64,000 nt of DNA, taken from positions 618,482 through 682,481 of the forward strand of contig BDSI01000053.1 in assembly GCA_003117195.1 (NCBI GenBank). The letters run 5' to 3'. This stretch comes from Eudorina sp. 2006-703-Eu-15 (taxonomy: Eukaryota; Chlorophyta; Chlorophyceae; Chlamydomonadales; Volvocaceae). Shown in pieces: positions 1 to 11,345 of the stretch; position 1 is the first letter of the stretch; each line of letters begins with the position of its first letter. The notes beneath the pieces are model-generated. The model was not told the DNA's origin and did no database searches. It worked only from the letters and a program-made list of their open reading frames with translations. The position numbers and the translations under genes are program-made.

Positions 1-366
1 ATGCTTCAGTTGCTGCGGGACAAGAAGGCGGCTCTGGAGGCGCTGATCGCCAAGCACCACAAGGTGACCGACTTTGCGGTTCGTTGCAAGGCCGCAGTGG
101 GCGGCGACGTGGTGCAGGAGCTACCCCAACTGCACGACTGGGCTGCGAAGGTCATGAGTGCGGTGCCGCAGGATAAGGTTTTGGACACCCTGGAGACGGT
201 CGCCGATAAAACAAACGTTGGCAAGCTGATGTTGGCACAGCTGATGGACCTGCTGCCGCGCATGATGGACGTTCACCTGCAGACGCGACTACACATGCCA
301 TCCAACGCCGCCGCACTTATGAAGCAGGTGAACTTGCTCGCAAAGGCGCTTTTGGATGGCGTGTGA
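1..366 (+). CDS. 3' end of an unrecognised gene
   Basis: An open frame starts at the first base of the window with an ATG and ends at TGA (364-366), giving 121 residues. Whether that ATG is the true start or only an internal Met of a final exon cannot be told, because the upstream sequence is missing. The protein is rich in Leu, Ala, Lys and Met with heptad-like spacing (for example QLLRDKKAALEALIAKHHK at the start), so it should be mostly helical. There is no low-complexity tract, signal peptide or family motif that I recognise. Codon use is GC-rich like the other genes here. I assign no function. Confidence 0.55.
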   Translation: MLQLLRDKKAALEALIAKHHKVTDFAVRCKAAVGGDVVQELPQLHDWAAKVMSAVPQDKVLDTLETVADKTNVGKLMLAQLMDLLPRMMDVHLQTRLHMPSNAAALMKQVNLLAKALLDGV

Positions 367-1030
367 GAGGCACACACGCCACACGTGTGATGTTTGGGAG
401 GCTCGAGACCGGCGCCGCGTCAACCCCCGACCATGCTGGGGGCACAATCCAACGGTGGCTAGAGATCGGCGCCGCGGCAACCTCCGCCCATGCTGGGGGC
501 GCACTCCAACGATATCATGTTTTGATAGAGGGCAGACCATGATGCAGCCATGGCCGTGTTTCGACCGCCGGCAGTCGTGCTGGGTAGTTGTAGCAGCAGT
601 TTTGCCGCACAGGCGCCCACTGGCTGGAGTGTATGTGGTGTGTGTGTGCGCCCGCCGGCGAGACGCTCGCTGTGACGCTGCATGTGGCGGACAACATCTT
701 TTGTGACGGGGTGGTGGGAGCAGGAGTGGGAGGACGTGGGCAGCCGTGAAGCTTGCTCGGCCCGACTGTGTGTTACGGACAGCCTTGAGGCGTCAAGTAT
801 GACTGTGCGGCTTGATGCTTGCTCAGGCATCCTAACAGCAGCGACATTCATTCCGTGAAAGGCAAGATCGCTCCCCTTCTTATAGCGATGCGTGCGGCTA
901 TGTGCGTGGAGACCTGAGTGAATGCTCGGGTGGTGTGTTGGGGTTAAAAACTGTGTGCGTTCTGTCTTCTGGCACGACCACCAGCAGCGGCATGCGCTCC
1001 GTATTGTTGATCCCCGGGGTCCCGGGGTAT
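367..1030. other. Non-coding stretch before the minisatellite
   Basis: This is probably the 3' UTR and intergenic DNA of the preceding gene. It holds a short duplicated phrase, 'ggcgccgc...cccatgctgggggc' around 412-440 and 468-502, and no convincing coding sequence. Long minus-strand frames here are extensions of the repeat frames that follow. Confidence 0.5.
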
Positions 1031-1588
1031 ATGTGGCGCCCTGGCAGAGCGAGTGTGGCAGGCGCGATAGTAGTTGCAGGATGTGGCGCCCTGGCAGAGC
1101 GAGTGTGGCAGGCGCGATAATAGTTGCAGGATGTGGCGCCCTGGCAGAGCGAGTGTGGCAGGCGCGATAGTAGTTGCAGGATGTGGCGCCCTGGCAGAGC
1201 GAGTGTGGCAGGCGCGATAGTAGTTGCAGGATGTGGCGCCCTGGCAGAGCGAGTGTGGCAGGCGCGATAGTAGTTGCAGGATGTGGCGCCCTGGCAGAGC
1301 GGGTGTGGCAGGCGCGATAGTAGTTGCAGGATGTGGCGTCCTGGCAGAGCGAGTGTGGCAGGCGCGATAGTAGTTGCAGGATGTGGCGCCCTGGCAGAGC
1401 GAGTGTGGCAGGCGCGATAGTAGTTGCAGGATGTGGCGCCCTGGCAGAGCGAGTGTGGCAGGCGCGATAGTAGTTGCAGGATGTGGCGCCCTGGCAGAGC
1501 GAGTGTGGCAGGCGCGATAGTAGTTGCAGGATGTGGCGCCCTGGCAGAGCGAGTGTGGCAGGCGCGATAGTAGTTGCAGGATGTGGCG
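1031..1588. repeat. 50-bp tandem minisatellite, 11 copies plus 8 nt
   Basis: Eleven head-to-tail copies of a 50-bp unit beginning ATGTGGCGCCCTGGCAGAGC run from 1031 to 1580, followed by an 8-nt partial unit. Copies are nearly identical. I see single changes in copy 2 (GATAA), copy 6 (GCGGGTG) and copy 7 (GGCGTC). Because 50 is not a multiple of 3, each successive copy is read in a different frame. The unit has no stop in any minus-strand frame, which creates three overlapping long but spurious minus-strand ORFs. Confidence 0.97.
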
Positions 1589-2089
1589 TGGACCCGTCCC
1601 TGTAGTCTGCGCGTGCGTGCAGCTCCTGACTGCACAGCAGCACCACGGCTCATCCTGGCGTCGTACATGTAGCTTACAGGGCGGCGCATGCAGTGACGAT
1701 GGCGGTGCGTGGCGGTAATGGTGGGGACGAGCAGTTAGAGCAGTTAGAGCAGTCGAGTGCGTTGCTTGGACGACCTGCGGTCGGCACTGACGGATGCCCG
1801 CGCGGCCCGGCGGCCTTTGTGGCATGGAACGCGGGGACCCCCGGTGGCCATCGTGTGGGCCAGTTCATTGTCTATGGGGCTCATTCCAGTTGGTTGTGTT
1901 TGAGCCGCGCAGGCTTCCTGTTGTTGGTGGTGATGGTGGTTCGACCGCACGGTCTGACGTGAATACCGCAGCGGCGACCTTGTCTTTGCATTTCCCACGG
2001 CAGCTATTGTTATGCAGCTGCTGGGCCTGGGCGAGGCCGGCACGGGCGGTGCGTTTCATGTAGGGCGGTTGGTCGGTAGACTACTAGAC
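1589..2089. other. Intergenic stretch, no gene seen
   Basis: No family-like coding sequence is visible. A small triplication, GAGCAGTTAGA, lies at about 1730-1752. Confidence 0.4.
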
Positions 2090-2810
2090 TTGTCAGGCAG
2101 GGCACCATGGCGGTGCGCTTCATGACAGGGGAGCGATGTAGCAGCTGGTGGACGTTCTCGCGGCAGAGGGCACCGCCGCGGTGTGGACGGGTGTCCGGCT
2201 GCAGGGCGTGTTGTACGGCAAGGAGCCGGTAAGGTGTTTGACCTACGTCAGGTAGGGTGCAGCAGGGCAGGGCAGGGCAGGGCAGAATAGGGTAGGAGGA
2301 GTTCGTTCTCCGCGAGCATTTGGAAGGGCCTGGAACACGTCATCCAGGGAAGCAGCTCGGAGCCAGCTTTTGAGCGAAGGTCAGGACTTGAGACGGTCGC
2401 CAGCAGACTCGTCCCTCCAGGCCGCGGACATGCATCCCCGGGTCGCGCAACCTGGCCGCGTGGCGGTGGCTCTCTGTGCGTGTGTGATGAAAGTGGCGAG
2501 CCCTTGTGTGACAGCGGGGATGGGCTGGAAGATGATGAGCAGGCGGGGACAGGCGGATAAGCAAGTAGCGGGTGGTATATAGCTGCGCCGGGTACCGCGG
2601 TGGAGGCCAGGTTTCACCTACCAATGGATGGCTGTGGACCACATGCATGCCACGTCAACCTGTACAAGTGTTGCGGTGTGGTTGGGCAGCTGGGGAGTCT
2701 GCTGTCGGCCAGGACCGAGGCGCCTGCTGGCTGAGGCAAGGGGGGCTGGAAGGGCAGGCAGGCGGACTGGCAGAGTGCAGTCGGACAGGCGGGCGGGCAG
2801 CCGGACGACA
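2090..2810. repeat. Orphan copy of the MYND-gene 3' flank (flank 0)
   Basis: This segment matches the DNA downstream of MYND copy A (10821-11345) and copy B (about 20640-21060). Shared phrases include CCTCCAGGCCGCGGACATGC (2416; also 10876), the GTTGCGCCGGGTACCGCG-type phrase (about 2583; also 11090 and 20832), and a GGCTGGAAGGGCAGGCAGGC run (2747; also 11268). In the two complete cases the flank follows a MYND gene. Here no MYND gene lies upstream; unknown sequence and the minisatellite are found instead. I infer that a MYND copy was lost from this site. Confidence 0.75.
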
Positions 2811-2889
2811 CGGCCGTAATGCTGTATCACGGAAGTAGCGGCATACGGATCACTTGTGGAATATAGCGTGCATGGGAATTGATAATGGG

Positions 2890-3330
2890 CCGGACCGGGG
2901 CTCGTCCGAATCCTGGCGGCCGACCTCCGGAGGGCGAACCTGCACCGGCATGAGGGCCTGGTGCGGGCGCTGGAGGCCCTGGCGGGGCGGCTGGAGCTGT
3001 GGGATGCTGTGGGTGGTGGTGCACCGGACGGGGACGGCGTGATGGTGGATGGGGAGGAGCTGCGGGCGGTGCAGCGGGCGATGGGTCCGTTGGTGGTTGC
3101 AGCCCACAGCCTAGGCGACCCGGCACCCCAGCTGGCCTCCTGGCTGCGGTGCAGCAGTCGAGTGCCCAGTGGCGGCCAAGACCTGCCGCGGCCGGGGCGG
3201 TGACGGCAGTGGGACACACGCCACAGCGTCATCATCGTCGTCGTCGTCGTCGTCAGGCGCATCGAGGGTGGTGGCGGCTGCAGCGGCGGCGGGGGCGAAT
3301 GTTCGGTGGCGGAGGTATCGGATGGCCGTT
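2890..3330 (+). pseudogene. Truncated MYND-protein paralogue lacking the zinc finger (copy 0)
   Basis: Translation gives ...ILAADLRRANLHRHEGLVRA, then a stretch containing GEELRAVQRAMGPLVVAAHS and LGDPAPQLASWLR. This is collinear with the region just before the MYND finger in copy B (about 19830-20080). After SWLR the sequence jumps straight to the equivalent of the post-finger CPGAAKT segment (GGCGGCCAAGAC near 3172). The roughly 140 bp that encode the zinc finger are therefore missing. The 3' part continues with a (TCG)n run and the conserved AGGCGCATCGAGGG phrase. There is no upstream two-thirds of the gene, so this is a pseudogene fragment. Confidence 0.8.
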
Positions 3331-3559
3331 TGGTGTCGGAGGATATTAGTGGCGGTGGCCTGGACCAAGCAGTGGCAGCGGAGCGGGGCGGGGCGGCGCG
3401 AATGAGCAATGCAGCGAGCGGGGCCGTTAGCTGTCGGTTACCGGCGCCACAGAATTGCTTTTGCACCGACATCACTTTTGCACCGACAAGGTCACCATCA
3501 GCGGCAGCATATGGGCAGAAGCGAGTGACGTGGCACATGGATCCCCGCCTCAGAGAGAG

Positions 3560-5190
3560 TGTGTGGCCTGGAAGAAGTTGGCGGCTCGCTTAATCGAAAG
3601 AGGTCTCGGCCCCGACGACACAGAAATGAGGGCGACGGGGGTTCCAAAACCGCTGTTGGCAGGGCACCCTACGGGGGGAGGTTTTGGGGCCCTACCCCTG
3701 CTGGAGCATGCGCGGGCCCGATGGGCCGGGTGGGCGGTCCGCTTCATCCTGGGGCCCAAGGGCGGAGCAGACGCCCCCTGGCAGCGAATGCTGCTTGAGT
3801 TCCTGCGCGGAGCGATACCTGGCCAATCGAGCCAATCATGGCCTTGACCGCGCCCCATAATGGACCCTGGATGAACTGCCCCGGGCTGCCGGAGGGGGTG
3901 AATCGGGTAGCAAGGGCGCTGATGAGTGCCCTCTCGCCGGTGATTAATGATTAATGTCGAGGTGGACCCCCTAACCCCAGGGGGTTTGTGCTGGAATGCA
4001 TCGATGCCAGGTAATGCACTGCTGCCACAAGGGCTGCAAGAAGGCGAGCGTCCGGGGCTCGAAGACAGGGATGTTGCCCTTGCCAAGTGCCAGTCGTTGA
4101 GGACCGTTGGGCATGCGGTTCGAGCCACGTCCCGGCTCCGGGACACGACAGACGGCGGATGGGCGAGGAGCGCGGACGCGAACCCCCCCCGCCCCCCCGA
4201 CCGCCCGCATCCAGTGACGGCGCCGCCGGGGCTGGGCAGTGTTTTGTTGGGGAGTGCTTTGGGTCGGTTAGGCGCCGACGGGTGGCAGGAGTGGAACCGG
4301 TGTAGGGAGTGCGAGGCGGCCCTGGAGGGGTGGGAGGCCGCCGAGGGGGCCGTGCGGCCCGCCGAGGTGAACCCCCCCGGGGGAGGGAGGAAGTCAGGGA
4401 TATGCTGGTGAGGCGCATGGGGTGGAGGCTGCAAAATAGCCTCAAGGTGGCACTCCACGAGTACGCCGTGCGGTGTGGCACGGCGCTGCAGATGCACAGG
4501 CTCGGGGAGGCGAGGCGTGCGGCGCACACGCGCTTTGTCTGCTGTGAAGCGCTAAGGGTAGAGGATACTGCGCCTCAAGTGCCGATGATGGTTTCCAGGG
4601 TGACTAAAAGCATGCAGAGGATGTGGACGGAGGTCAACTGGGACAATTCCAATAAGGAGGCATATTGGCGACTGTCGGTTGATGGCATCCCGATGCTCGG
4701 TAACTCCCACATGAGGGGGGCGGCGGTGGTCCCTTGTGGATGCGGGGCATACCCCGGCGCCGGGGTGGTGCGGCCAACGCCCAGGCAACACCACTTCTGG
4801 GGGCTGCGGGGTAGCCCTAGCGATTGTCGCGCAGATTGAGGCACGGTTAGGGATAAGCCTTCAATACAGCATGTGTGGCTCGCCCTGTCCCCCACGTGAG
4901 AGCATTAACGTGTATGGGACGTCGTCGTCTTGGCGACAACCAGTGCCATTGAAACGGGCCGGCGAGCGATGAGGGCCGCCAGGCCCCGGAACGCGGACGG
5001 TACCCCTCGGCCATCGTTGGATGCTGAAGGGCTGGCCGCGCGGCGGGCAGTGGCATATTTGTTTTTGGGGCCGTCGCAGAGCTGGGAGTACCGAGGAAGG
5101 GGTGGTCAGCGGTGGGGGCTACAACCCCATCTTGAAGGTGCACGATGATCGCGTTGTGTGCCGTGGCCTTGTGCCGTCAGGCCAGGGTAA
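3560..5190 (+). mobile_element. Degenerate 3' part of an L1-like LINE (RT C-terminal region)
   Basis: Pieces of a non-LTR retrotransposon ORF2 C-terminus appear in order but in different + frames. These are TGGGFGALPLLEHARARWAG with WAVRFILG (about 3670-3760), then LQNSLKVALHEYAVRCGTAL (about 4430-4490). Next come the zf-RVT-like segment YWRLSVDGIPML...VPCGCG (about 4660-4745) with a downstream HHFWG, and finally LGVPRKGWSAVGATTPS (about 5085-5137), which corresponds to the usual LG.P..GW..V..HPF tail. The frames alternate at about 3850-4400, 4840 and 4930, with stops between them, so the element is dead. The 5' ORF1, endonuclease and catalytic RT core are absent. Matching an L1-type lineage is from general knowledge of plant and algal L1 proteins. 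Confidence 0.75.
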
Positions 5191-5985
5191 TTAACCGATG
5201 CCAGTGCGCTCTATGGCCCGTTGGCGCCATTAAAAGGGCAGGGCGGTTTTTCGGCCCGATGGGATGGTACGGGCAGGCCGTTGATGGTGGCTCGCGAGCC
5301 CCTGTGGCTCTCTAAGGCTACGGGCCACCACTGGAGACGTGAGACCGCCTTGGTTGGGGTGGTGGTTCGCTAGTGGGGGCGCCCTGGTGGCTAATTCCCC
5401 CCGAGCAGTCTTTATCCCTGGCTGTGGTTGGCTCTCAGGAACGTGGTGGATCCCTGGTAGTGTGGGCACGGTGAGTGTTTTGGTGCACTTGTGGAGCCTG
5501 TCCGGTGCGCCATGGTGGCGCAGTTTCGTTTATGCGGTGTACCGTATGGTGAGGAAGCTTCGGTTATCACCAATGACCCGCGGGGTCCGCTGTAACATCC
5601 ATAAAAATGAAGGGCGCGTGACAGATCGAGGCTATGCTTACCTCAGTGCATATGCCTGAATGAGCGAGTTTGGTTTTCGGCTGGCCTCGTGGTCCGCGTC
5701 AGCACTTTGTGGGTACGGGCATGAGTCCTTGCGTGAGGCAATCATCGTCCGCAGGGCAACGTTCTGACAGTACGTGCTGCTTTGCCTTAAAACATATAAA
5801 TACATCTTCCTTAATTTGAATAATCAACAACAGGGTGCCCGAACAATCACCGTTTGAATAGCAGCACTTCCAAGCGGTAACAAAAAGGCGGACACAGAAG
5901 TGCGCTGCCGAGGGCGCACTACCCATCCCGCGCCGATCCACGCACATGATCTCCTGACCATCCAAGACCCGAGGGCTCCAAAAAG
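5191..5985. other. Intergenic stretch upstream of MYND copy A
   Basis: No gene seen. It contains one member of the dispersed repeat family (about 5566-5599) and may include the LINE 3' UTR. An AT-richer patch around 5780-5850 could serve as promoter-proximal DNA for copy A. Confidence 0.45.
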
Positions 5986-8900
5986 ATGCCAACGCCAAGA
6001 CGTGGCCCGCGGCGGCGGCCTCGCGGCGGTTCCGTGCCAACAGCACCCCCGGGCTATCACCGCCGGCTGCTTCCGACCGACGTCGTTGAGGCGCTGCAGT
6101 CGCTGCCTGGAATGGCGGTGTCGCTGATGCAGCTGCTTGATCAACAGCCTGCACATTGCCAGGACCAGCCGCAACAACAGCAACAGCAGGAGCAGCAGAG
6201 TGCTGCGACAGCAGGCTGCTCGCGCGCCTCGTCCGGCGTCGCCGAGCTGGTTGCCGACATCAGTGGGCGGCTCCAGATGTTATTCATCAGCCTTGGCAAA
6301 CTTGGAAGAGATCAACCGGCGGACGTGACTGCAGCGGCGGCGCAGGCGCTTCTTTCTGATGACGCAGCGCTGTTGGCGCTTTTCGCGGTCTCCGAGGCAG
6401 CGTCAAATCCACGCTGGGATATCTGGGAAATGGGAGGTTTGGTGATGACGAGTATGGAAAGAATCGCGTTCGCGGCGTTCCCTGATGCACCGCCGCAGCG
6501 ATCCAACCGCGGACTGAGGCCGCCGCCGCCGCCGCATGTACCCTCGGCGACATGCACCGCAGCGGCCGCTGGTGGCGGTCTGCGCCTGGTGCGCGCCCTG
6601 CTGCGGATGGGCAGCCTGCAGCTGCTCAGCCGGCGGCTGGCCGCATCTGTTGCAACGGGGCGCGATCTGCTGCGGGCGGCGGGCCGCCCGAGCGGCGACC
6701 CACATGGAGTGTACGGCAACCCACATGGACTGCAGGACAACCCCGAGGGTCATGCTTTCCTTCACCCGGGTGACGAGCTCAATGACGCGGTCACCGTACT
6801 GCGGGCAATCGCTCGCCTGATGAAACAGCTTGACTGGATGGAAGTACGACAGGAGGTACGACAGGAGGCCGACCCGCGGTCGTCGCAAAGCAGCGGCGGG
6901 CGACTAGGTACGAAAGGCACTGGGTGGGACGGCCAGCAAGAGTCCTCGCCGTACATGGACGAGCTGGCGGCCAACCTGGCGGGCAGTCACGTGCTGGACC
7001 ACACGTCGCCGGTGGTGGTCACGGTTTCGGAGCTGCTGGCGGGGCTACAGGCGGTGGCGGGGGAATCGGCGGCTGGAAGCGCACCGGGGCAGGCATCAGG
7101 CCCACGGGACGGTCTCAGCCTCCTGCAGAGCCGGGTCACCGACGCCCTGGCGTGTGTGTTCACCGTCATGAAATTCATCACGCCGGGCGCGGTACCCATT
7201 TCGGCTGCCTCACCCGCCACCCCCCCGCCACCTGCTCCAGGCCCTCTCCGGGGCCTGCGTGCAGTACCTGGTGCTGGCGGCGGGGCTGGCGGCGCTGAGC
7301 GCTGCCGACGGCGGGCCGGTGTACGGCATGACCGCAGGCCTGCTGCACGGCCTGCAGCGCGCCATGGACTGCTACGACAATGAGACGCCGTACGGCTGTA
7401 CGGCGGCTGATGCCGCCGGCGGTGGAACGGGTAGGACACAGCAGGTGGTCCGGGTCCCTCATCTGACACACCTGGCTGACAGCGCGCTACAAGCCTTATC
7501 GGTGTCTGCGACGTATCAGTTGCTCGGTCCGCCGCTGGTGAGCCGCCGGGCGGTGGTGGCGCTGCTGCTGCGCATGGGGCGGTTGGCGGTGGTGTCCGCT
7601 CGGACCTGGCAGGAGGCCCAGGTGAATGACCCGGGACAGGAGAGGGTGGCGGCGGTGTCGGGGAGCGGCGGCAGCTCAGCCGCCGGGAGTACCGCCGCCG
7701 GCGACCGGCCTCCGACCCGTGGGTCACTGGACGGAAGCGGCTGTCAAGACGGTGGCGGCGGCGGCGCCTCGGAGCCGCCACCGCCGCGGATGGCGCTTCC
7801 AAAGGATGACGGGCAGTTTGCGGTGTCCTTGCAGTTCAGTGTATTTCAGCAGCTGCTCCAGGTAGGTTGCCCCACCAGCACCGCTGCTGGGGGCGGCGAC
7901 TGGTGCTCGGTCGCCGCCGCAGATCGCTGGCGGTTGACCACCGAGATGGTGGCGCAGGTGCCTTGGTGGCGAGATGATAGCGCCGCAAGTATGCTTGCAG
8001 TCTCTCTGAGGCCCTCGCTGTCTGCAAAAGCTGGCAGGGGGGACAATGGCAATGGAAACGGCTGCGCTGACGGCGGCGGCGGCGGCGGCGGCAGCGGCAG
8101 CGGCGGCGGCGGCGATGGCCCTGGCACCGAGCGGTATCGTTGAGCAGTACGACAAAACGCAGGCAGGGCCAAGGCATGGGCAGTACGGCACGAGCAGTAC
8201 GGCATGCTGAGACCGCGCACGCTCCACTTTGTCTATCCCAGCAAGGCGGTCACCGGGGCAGCGGGGCACCTTCGTAATACGGTATGGGAAAAACGCTTTC
8301 CTTATCGATACCTTAATCATCGGTTAGTTTGATTTGTATAAGCGTTCCGGCAGTCGTTCCGACATGCCACCTGAGATATTAAGGGGTACAAACGGCGAGT
8401 CTGCTTCTTCCCCTGCTTCCTTTGCACCGCGTCCGAGCAGGCGGCGCGCCCGGCGCCGCGGCGGCGCTGCAGGGCGGCCTGCTGCCCTGCCTGGAGCGAC
8501 TGTGCCGCCGCGGGTTCCGGGACCCGTCGGGGCCGGAGATGCGCCTGCTGCGGGCGATGGAGCTCTACAACTACCCGCTGCTGGAGCCGCTGTCCTTCGG
8601 CGACACGCGGCAGGTCGCCTCCCTCCTGGCCACACTGCGCAAGATGCACCTCATCGTACACGGCGGCCGGCGGCCTCGCTGCCGAGGCCTCAAGCCGCTC
8701 GCTGGGAATGATGCTCTTGGATGCCGAACGCAATGAGGTGGTGGCAGGCATCCTCAGTAACAGGCTGGTCAGGGGCCTGGCCTGCCTGCTGCGGGTTTGC
8801 GCCGCTGTCGAGGAGCAGGCCCGCCCTCAGCCCCCGAGGGCCAGCAGCCCGGTGGGGCCCGAGAGAGCCGCACCCGCCGACACACCCTGCTGCAGCCGCC

Positions 8901-10772
8901 CACCCTGCTGCAGCCGCCCACCCTGCTGCAGCCGCCCACCCTGCTGCAGCCGCCCACCCTGCTGCAGCCGCCCACCCTGCTGCAGCCGCCCACCCTGCTG
9001 CAGCCGACACACCCTGCTGCAGCCGCCCACCCTGCTGCAGCCGCCCACCCTGCTGCAGCCGCCCACCCTGCTGCAGCCGCCCACCCTGCTGCAGCCGCCC
9101 ACCCTGCTGCAGCCGCCCACCCTGCTGCAGCCGCCCACCCTGCTGCAGCCGACACACCCTGCTGCAGCCGCCCACCCTGCTGCAGCCGCCCACCCTGCTG
9201 CAGCCGCCCACCCTGCTGCAGCCGCCCACCCTGCTGCAGCCGCCCACCCTGCTGCAGCCGCCCAGCCCGCAGCCCCCTCCCCGCCCGCAGCTGCGGCCCA
9301 GCGCACAGTGCCAGCTGCTGTCGCCGTACCCACTGTCGTACCCGCAGTCGTACCCACTGCCGTACCCGGCACGGCAATGGCCGAACAGGCGTCTGGGGCG
9401 GCGGCGACGCTGCCCCGGCTTGCGGCCGTGCTGTCCAGGGCTCTGGTGGAGAACCATTTCGCGGATGTGTGCTCCAGGGGCAGCGAGGCGGTTCGGGCTT
9501 TCGCTGCGGGCGGCCGCGGTGACGTCACGGCCCTCAATGCGTTTTGGAGTGCGCTGCAATTTGGCCTCTCCTGGTTCAGCCTGCTGGCGTTGCCCCTGGC
9601 TGAGCGGGCGGTGGGCGGCAGCACCCCCGGGGACTCCAGGGGTGATGACGGTGGGGGCGGCGGGATGGTATCGAGGGGCAGCAGCGGCGGGATGGCATTT
9701 GGCAGTAGCAGCAGCAACGGCGGCAGCAGCAGCAGCAGCGGTGGCGTGTACGGCGCTGGTGGATCGTCAGCCGCGCCTGATGCTACGGCTGCTGCCACGG
9801 CTGCTGCCAACGATGACTGGCGGAGACGGCTGCTGCTGAGTTGCGGGCCGCTGCCGCTGCTGGGGGCGGCGCTGAGGGTGTATCTCTGTATCAGGACCCG
9901 CAGTGGCGCCACGTGCTGGAGTTGGAGGGAGCACGGCCGTACGACGTGCTGCGTGGTTGGCTGGCGGAGACGCTGGTTCTGATGGCCTGGGCCCTGCCGC
10001 GGGAGGTGGCGGTGGCGGCGGCGGCGGCGGCAAGCAACGCCTCGGACACCGCCGCTGCCGCTGCTGCAGGATCCGCGCCGCTCCGGAACCGAGCCGGCTC
10101 GACTGCCCCCACGGGCGGGGTGGCACCACGTGGCCGCGGTGCCGCCGACAGCTCCGGAACCCGGAGACCTCGCGGTGGCGGAGCAGGCCGGCCGGCGCGC
10201 ACAGGGCAGAGCGGCGGCGTCAGCGCGACGGGTATCGCGCATGCTCGTCCACTGTCGTACTGGCCACCGGAGCTCGTCCTCAGCCTGGCAGCCGACCTGA
10301 GGACAGAGAACCCGGATCGGCATGAGGGCATGGCGCGGGCGTTGGAGGTGGTGGCGGCGCGGCTTGAGATGTGGGTGTTGTGGGTGGTGGTGCACCGGAC
10401 GGGGACGGCGGCGGAGGCGACACGACGCCAGCCGACGGGGAGTGGCTGCAGGCGGTGCGGCAGTCGATGGGTGCCACCGCGGTCATGGTGGCCCACAGCC
10501 TGGGCGACCCGGGGGAGGAGGTGGCCTCCTGGCTGCGCACCTGCGCCAACCCCGCCTGCGTCAACCTGGCCGGTGACACCGAGGCGGACCTCAAGCTGCA
10601 GGCCTGCGGCGGCTGCGGTACAGTGTCGTACTGCGGCCGCGAGTGCCAGAAGGCGCACTGGGCCGCGTGCCACCGGTCGCAGTGCCCCGGGGCGGCCAAG
10701 ACCGCGGCGGTGCCAGTGGCGGAGGCTGTGGCGGCGACGGCAGCAGCAGGGCACACCACAGCGCCGTCGTGA
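5986..10772 (+). pseudogene. MYND-finger protein, copy A (frameshifted)
   Basis: This is a full-length relative of copy B. It starts MPTPRRGPRRRPRGGS at 5986, close to copy B's MTKLRRGIRRRPHGGS. Shared blocks follow: RALLRMGSLQLLSRRL (about 6590), DELAANLAGSHVLDH (about 6958), QYLVLAAGLAALSAADGG (about 7262), GPPLVSRRAVVALLLRMGRL (about 7530), ALQGGLLPCLERL (about 8467), SYWPPELV (about 10255). The end is a MYND finger, CGGCGTVSYCGRECQKAHW...CHRSQC (about 10606-10683). An intron like copy B's second one lies at about 8130-8454. Against copy B the reading frame breaks at least four times: near the C7 run at about 7218, near 8660, near 9875 and near 10371. A 21-copy 18-bp repeat occupies the linker. 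MYND fingers usually mediate protein-protein contacts. Sequencing errors could explain some shifts, but four make decay more likely. Confidence 0.75.
8885..9264. repeat. 18-bp minisatellite, 21 copies with 19-bp frame-shifting units
   Basis: The unit CCCTGCTGCAGCCGCCCA repeats in three blocks of 7, 8 and 6 copies. The last unit of blocks 1 and 2 ends CGACACA and is 19 bp long. Each 19-mer moves the reading frame by one. The same + strand frame therefore encodes (CCSRPP)n, then (LLQPPT)n, then (HPAAAA)n. The array lies in the linker of MYND copy A, and copy B has only a short Ala/Thr-rich linker there. Confidence 0.95.
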
Positions 10773-10820
10773 GGCGCATCGAGGGAGGTGGCGGCAGCAG
10801 CGGAGGCGCAGCAACATTAG

Positions 10821-11345
10821 GTGAATGGCTGCTGGTCCATTCAGGGTTTCAGGCTGTGGCCAGAAGCCTCATCCCTCCAGGCCGCGGACATGCATCCCTG
10901 GGGGCGCAACCTGGCCGCGTGGCAGTGGCGCTCTCTTTGCGATGGAAGTGATGAGCCCCTCCCCGGAAAGCGGAGATGGGCTGTAAGTTATGAGCCCCTG
11001 CAGGGCAGCGGGGATGGGCTGGACGACGATGAGCTGGACGGGGACAGGCGGATACAAGGGCGTATAAGGAAGTAGCTGGCGGTACCTGGTTGCGCCGGGT
11101 ACCGCGATGGAGGCCAGGTGGCACCTACCAGTGGATGGTTGTGGGTCACATGCATTCCACGTCAACCTGCCCACATATGCACACATTCATCGTGTGGTTT
11201 GGTGGGGCAGCCGGGGAGGCTGCTGGGGGGGGTCCCAGGGACGGAGGGGCCTGGCTGAGGCAAGGGGGGCTGGAAGGGCAGGCAGGCGAATAGACAGAGC
11301 GCAGTCGGACGGGCAGGCGGACTGGCAGAGCGCAGTCGGACGGGG
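10821..11345. repeat. MYND-gene 3' flank, copy A
   Basis: This is homologous to 2090-2810 and to about 20640-21060. It marks the 3' edge of the duplicated MYND unit and holds no gene. Confidence 0.75.

Noticed and set aside
1031..1588. CRISPR-like regular repeats
   Set aside because: The units are directly adjacent with no unique spacers, and the genome is eukaryotic.
459..1825. Three long overlapping minus-strand ORFs rich in HPATTIAPATLALPGR-type repeats
   Set aside because: They are produced by the 50-bp minisatellite, which has no minus-strand stops. The same peptide appears in all three frames, so it is not evidence of a gene.
8769..9559. Minus-strand ORFs of GGCSRV / GRLQQG / GWAAAA repeats
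   Set aside because: Antisense of the 18-bp array in the MYND copy A linker.
7178..10400. Treating the frame changes in MYND copy A as small introns
   Set aside because: They coincide with single-base differences from copies 0 and B (for example at 10371 and the C7 run near 7218) and lack GT-AG borders.
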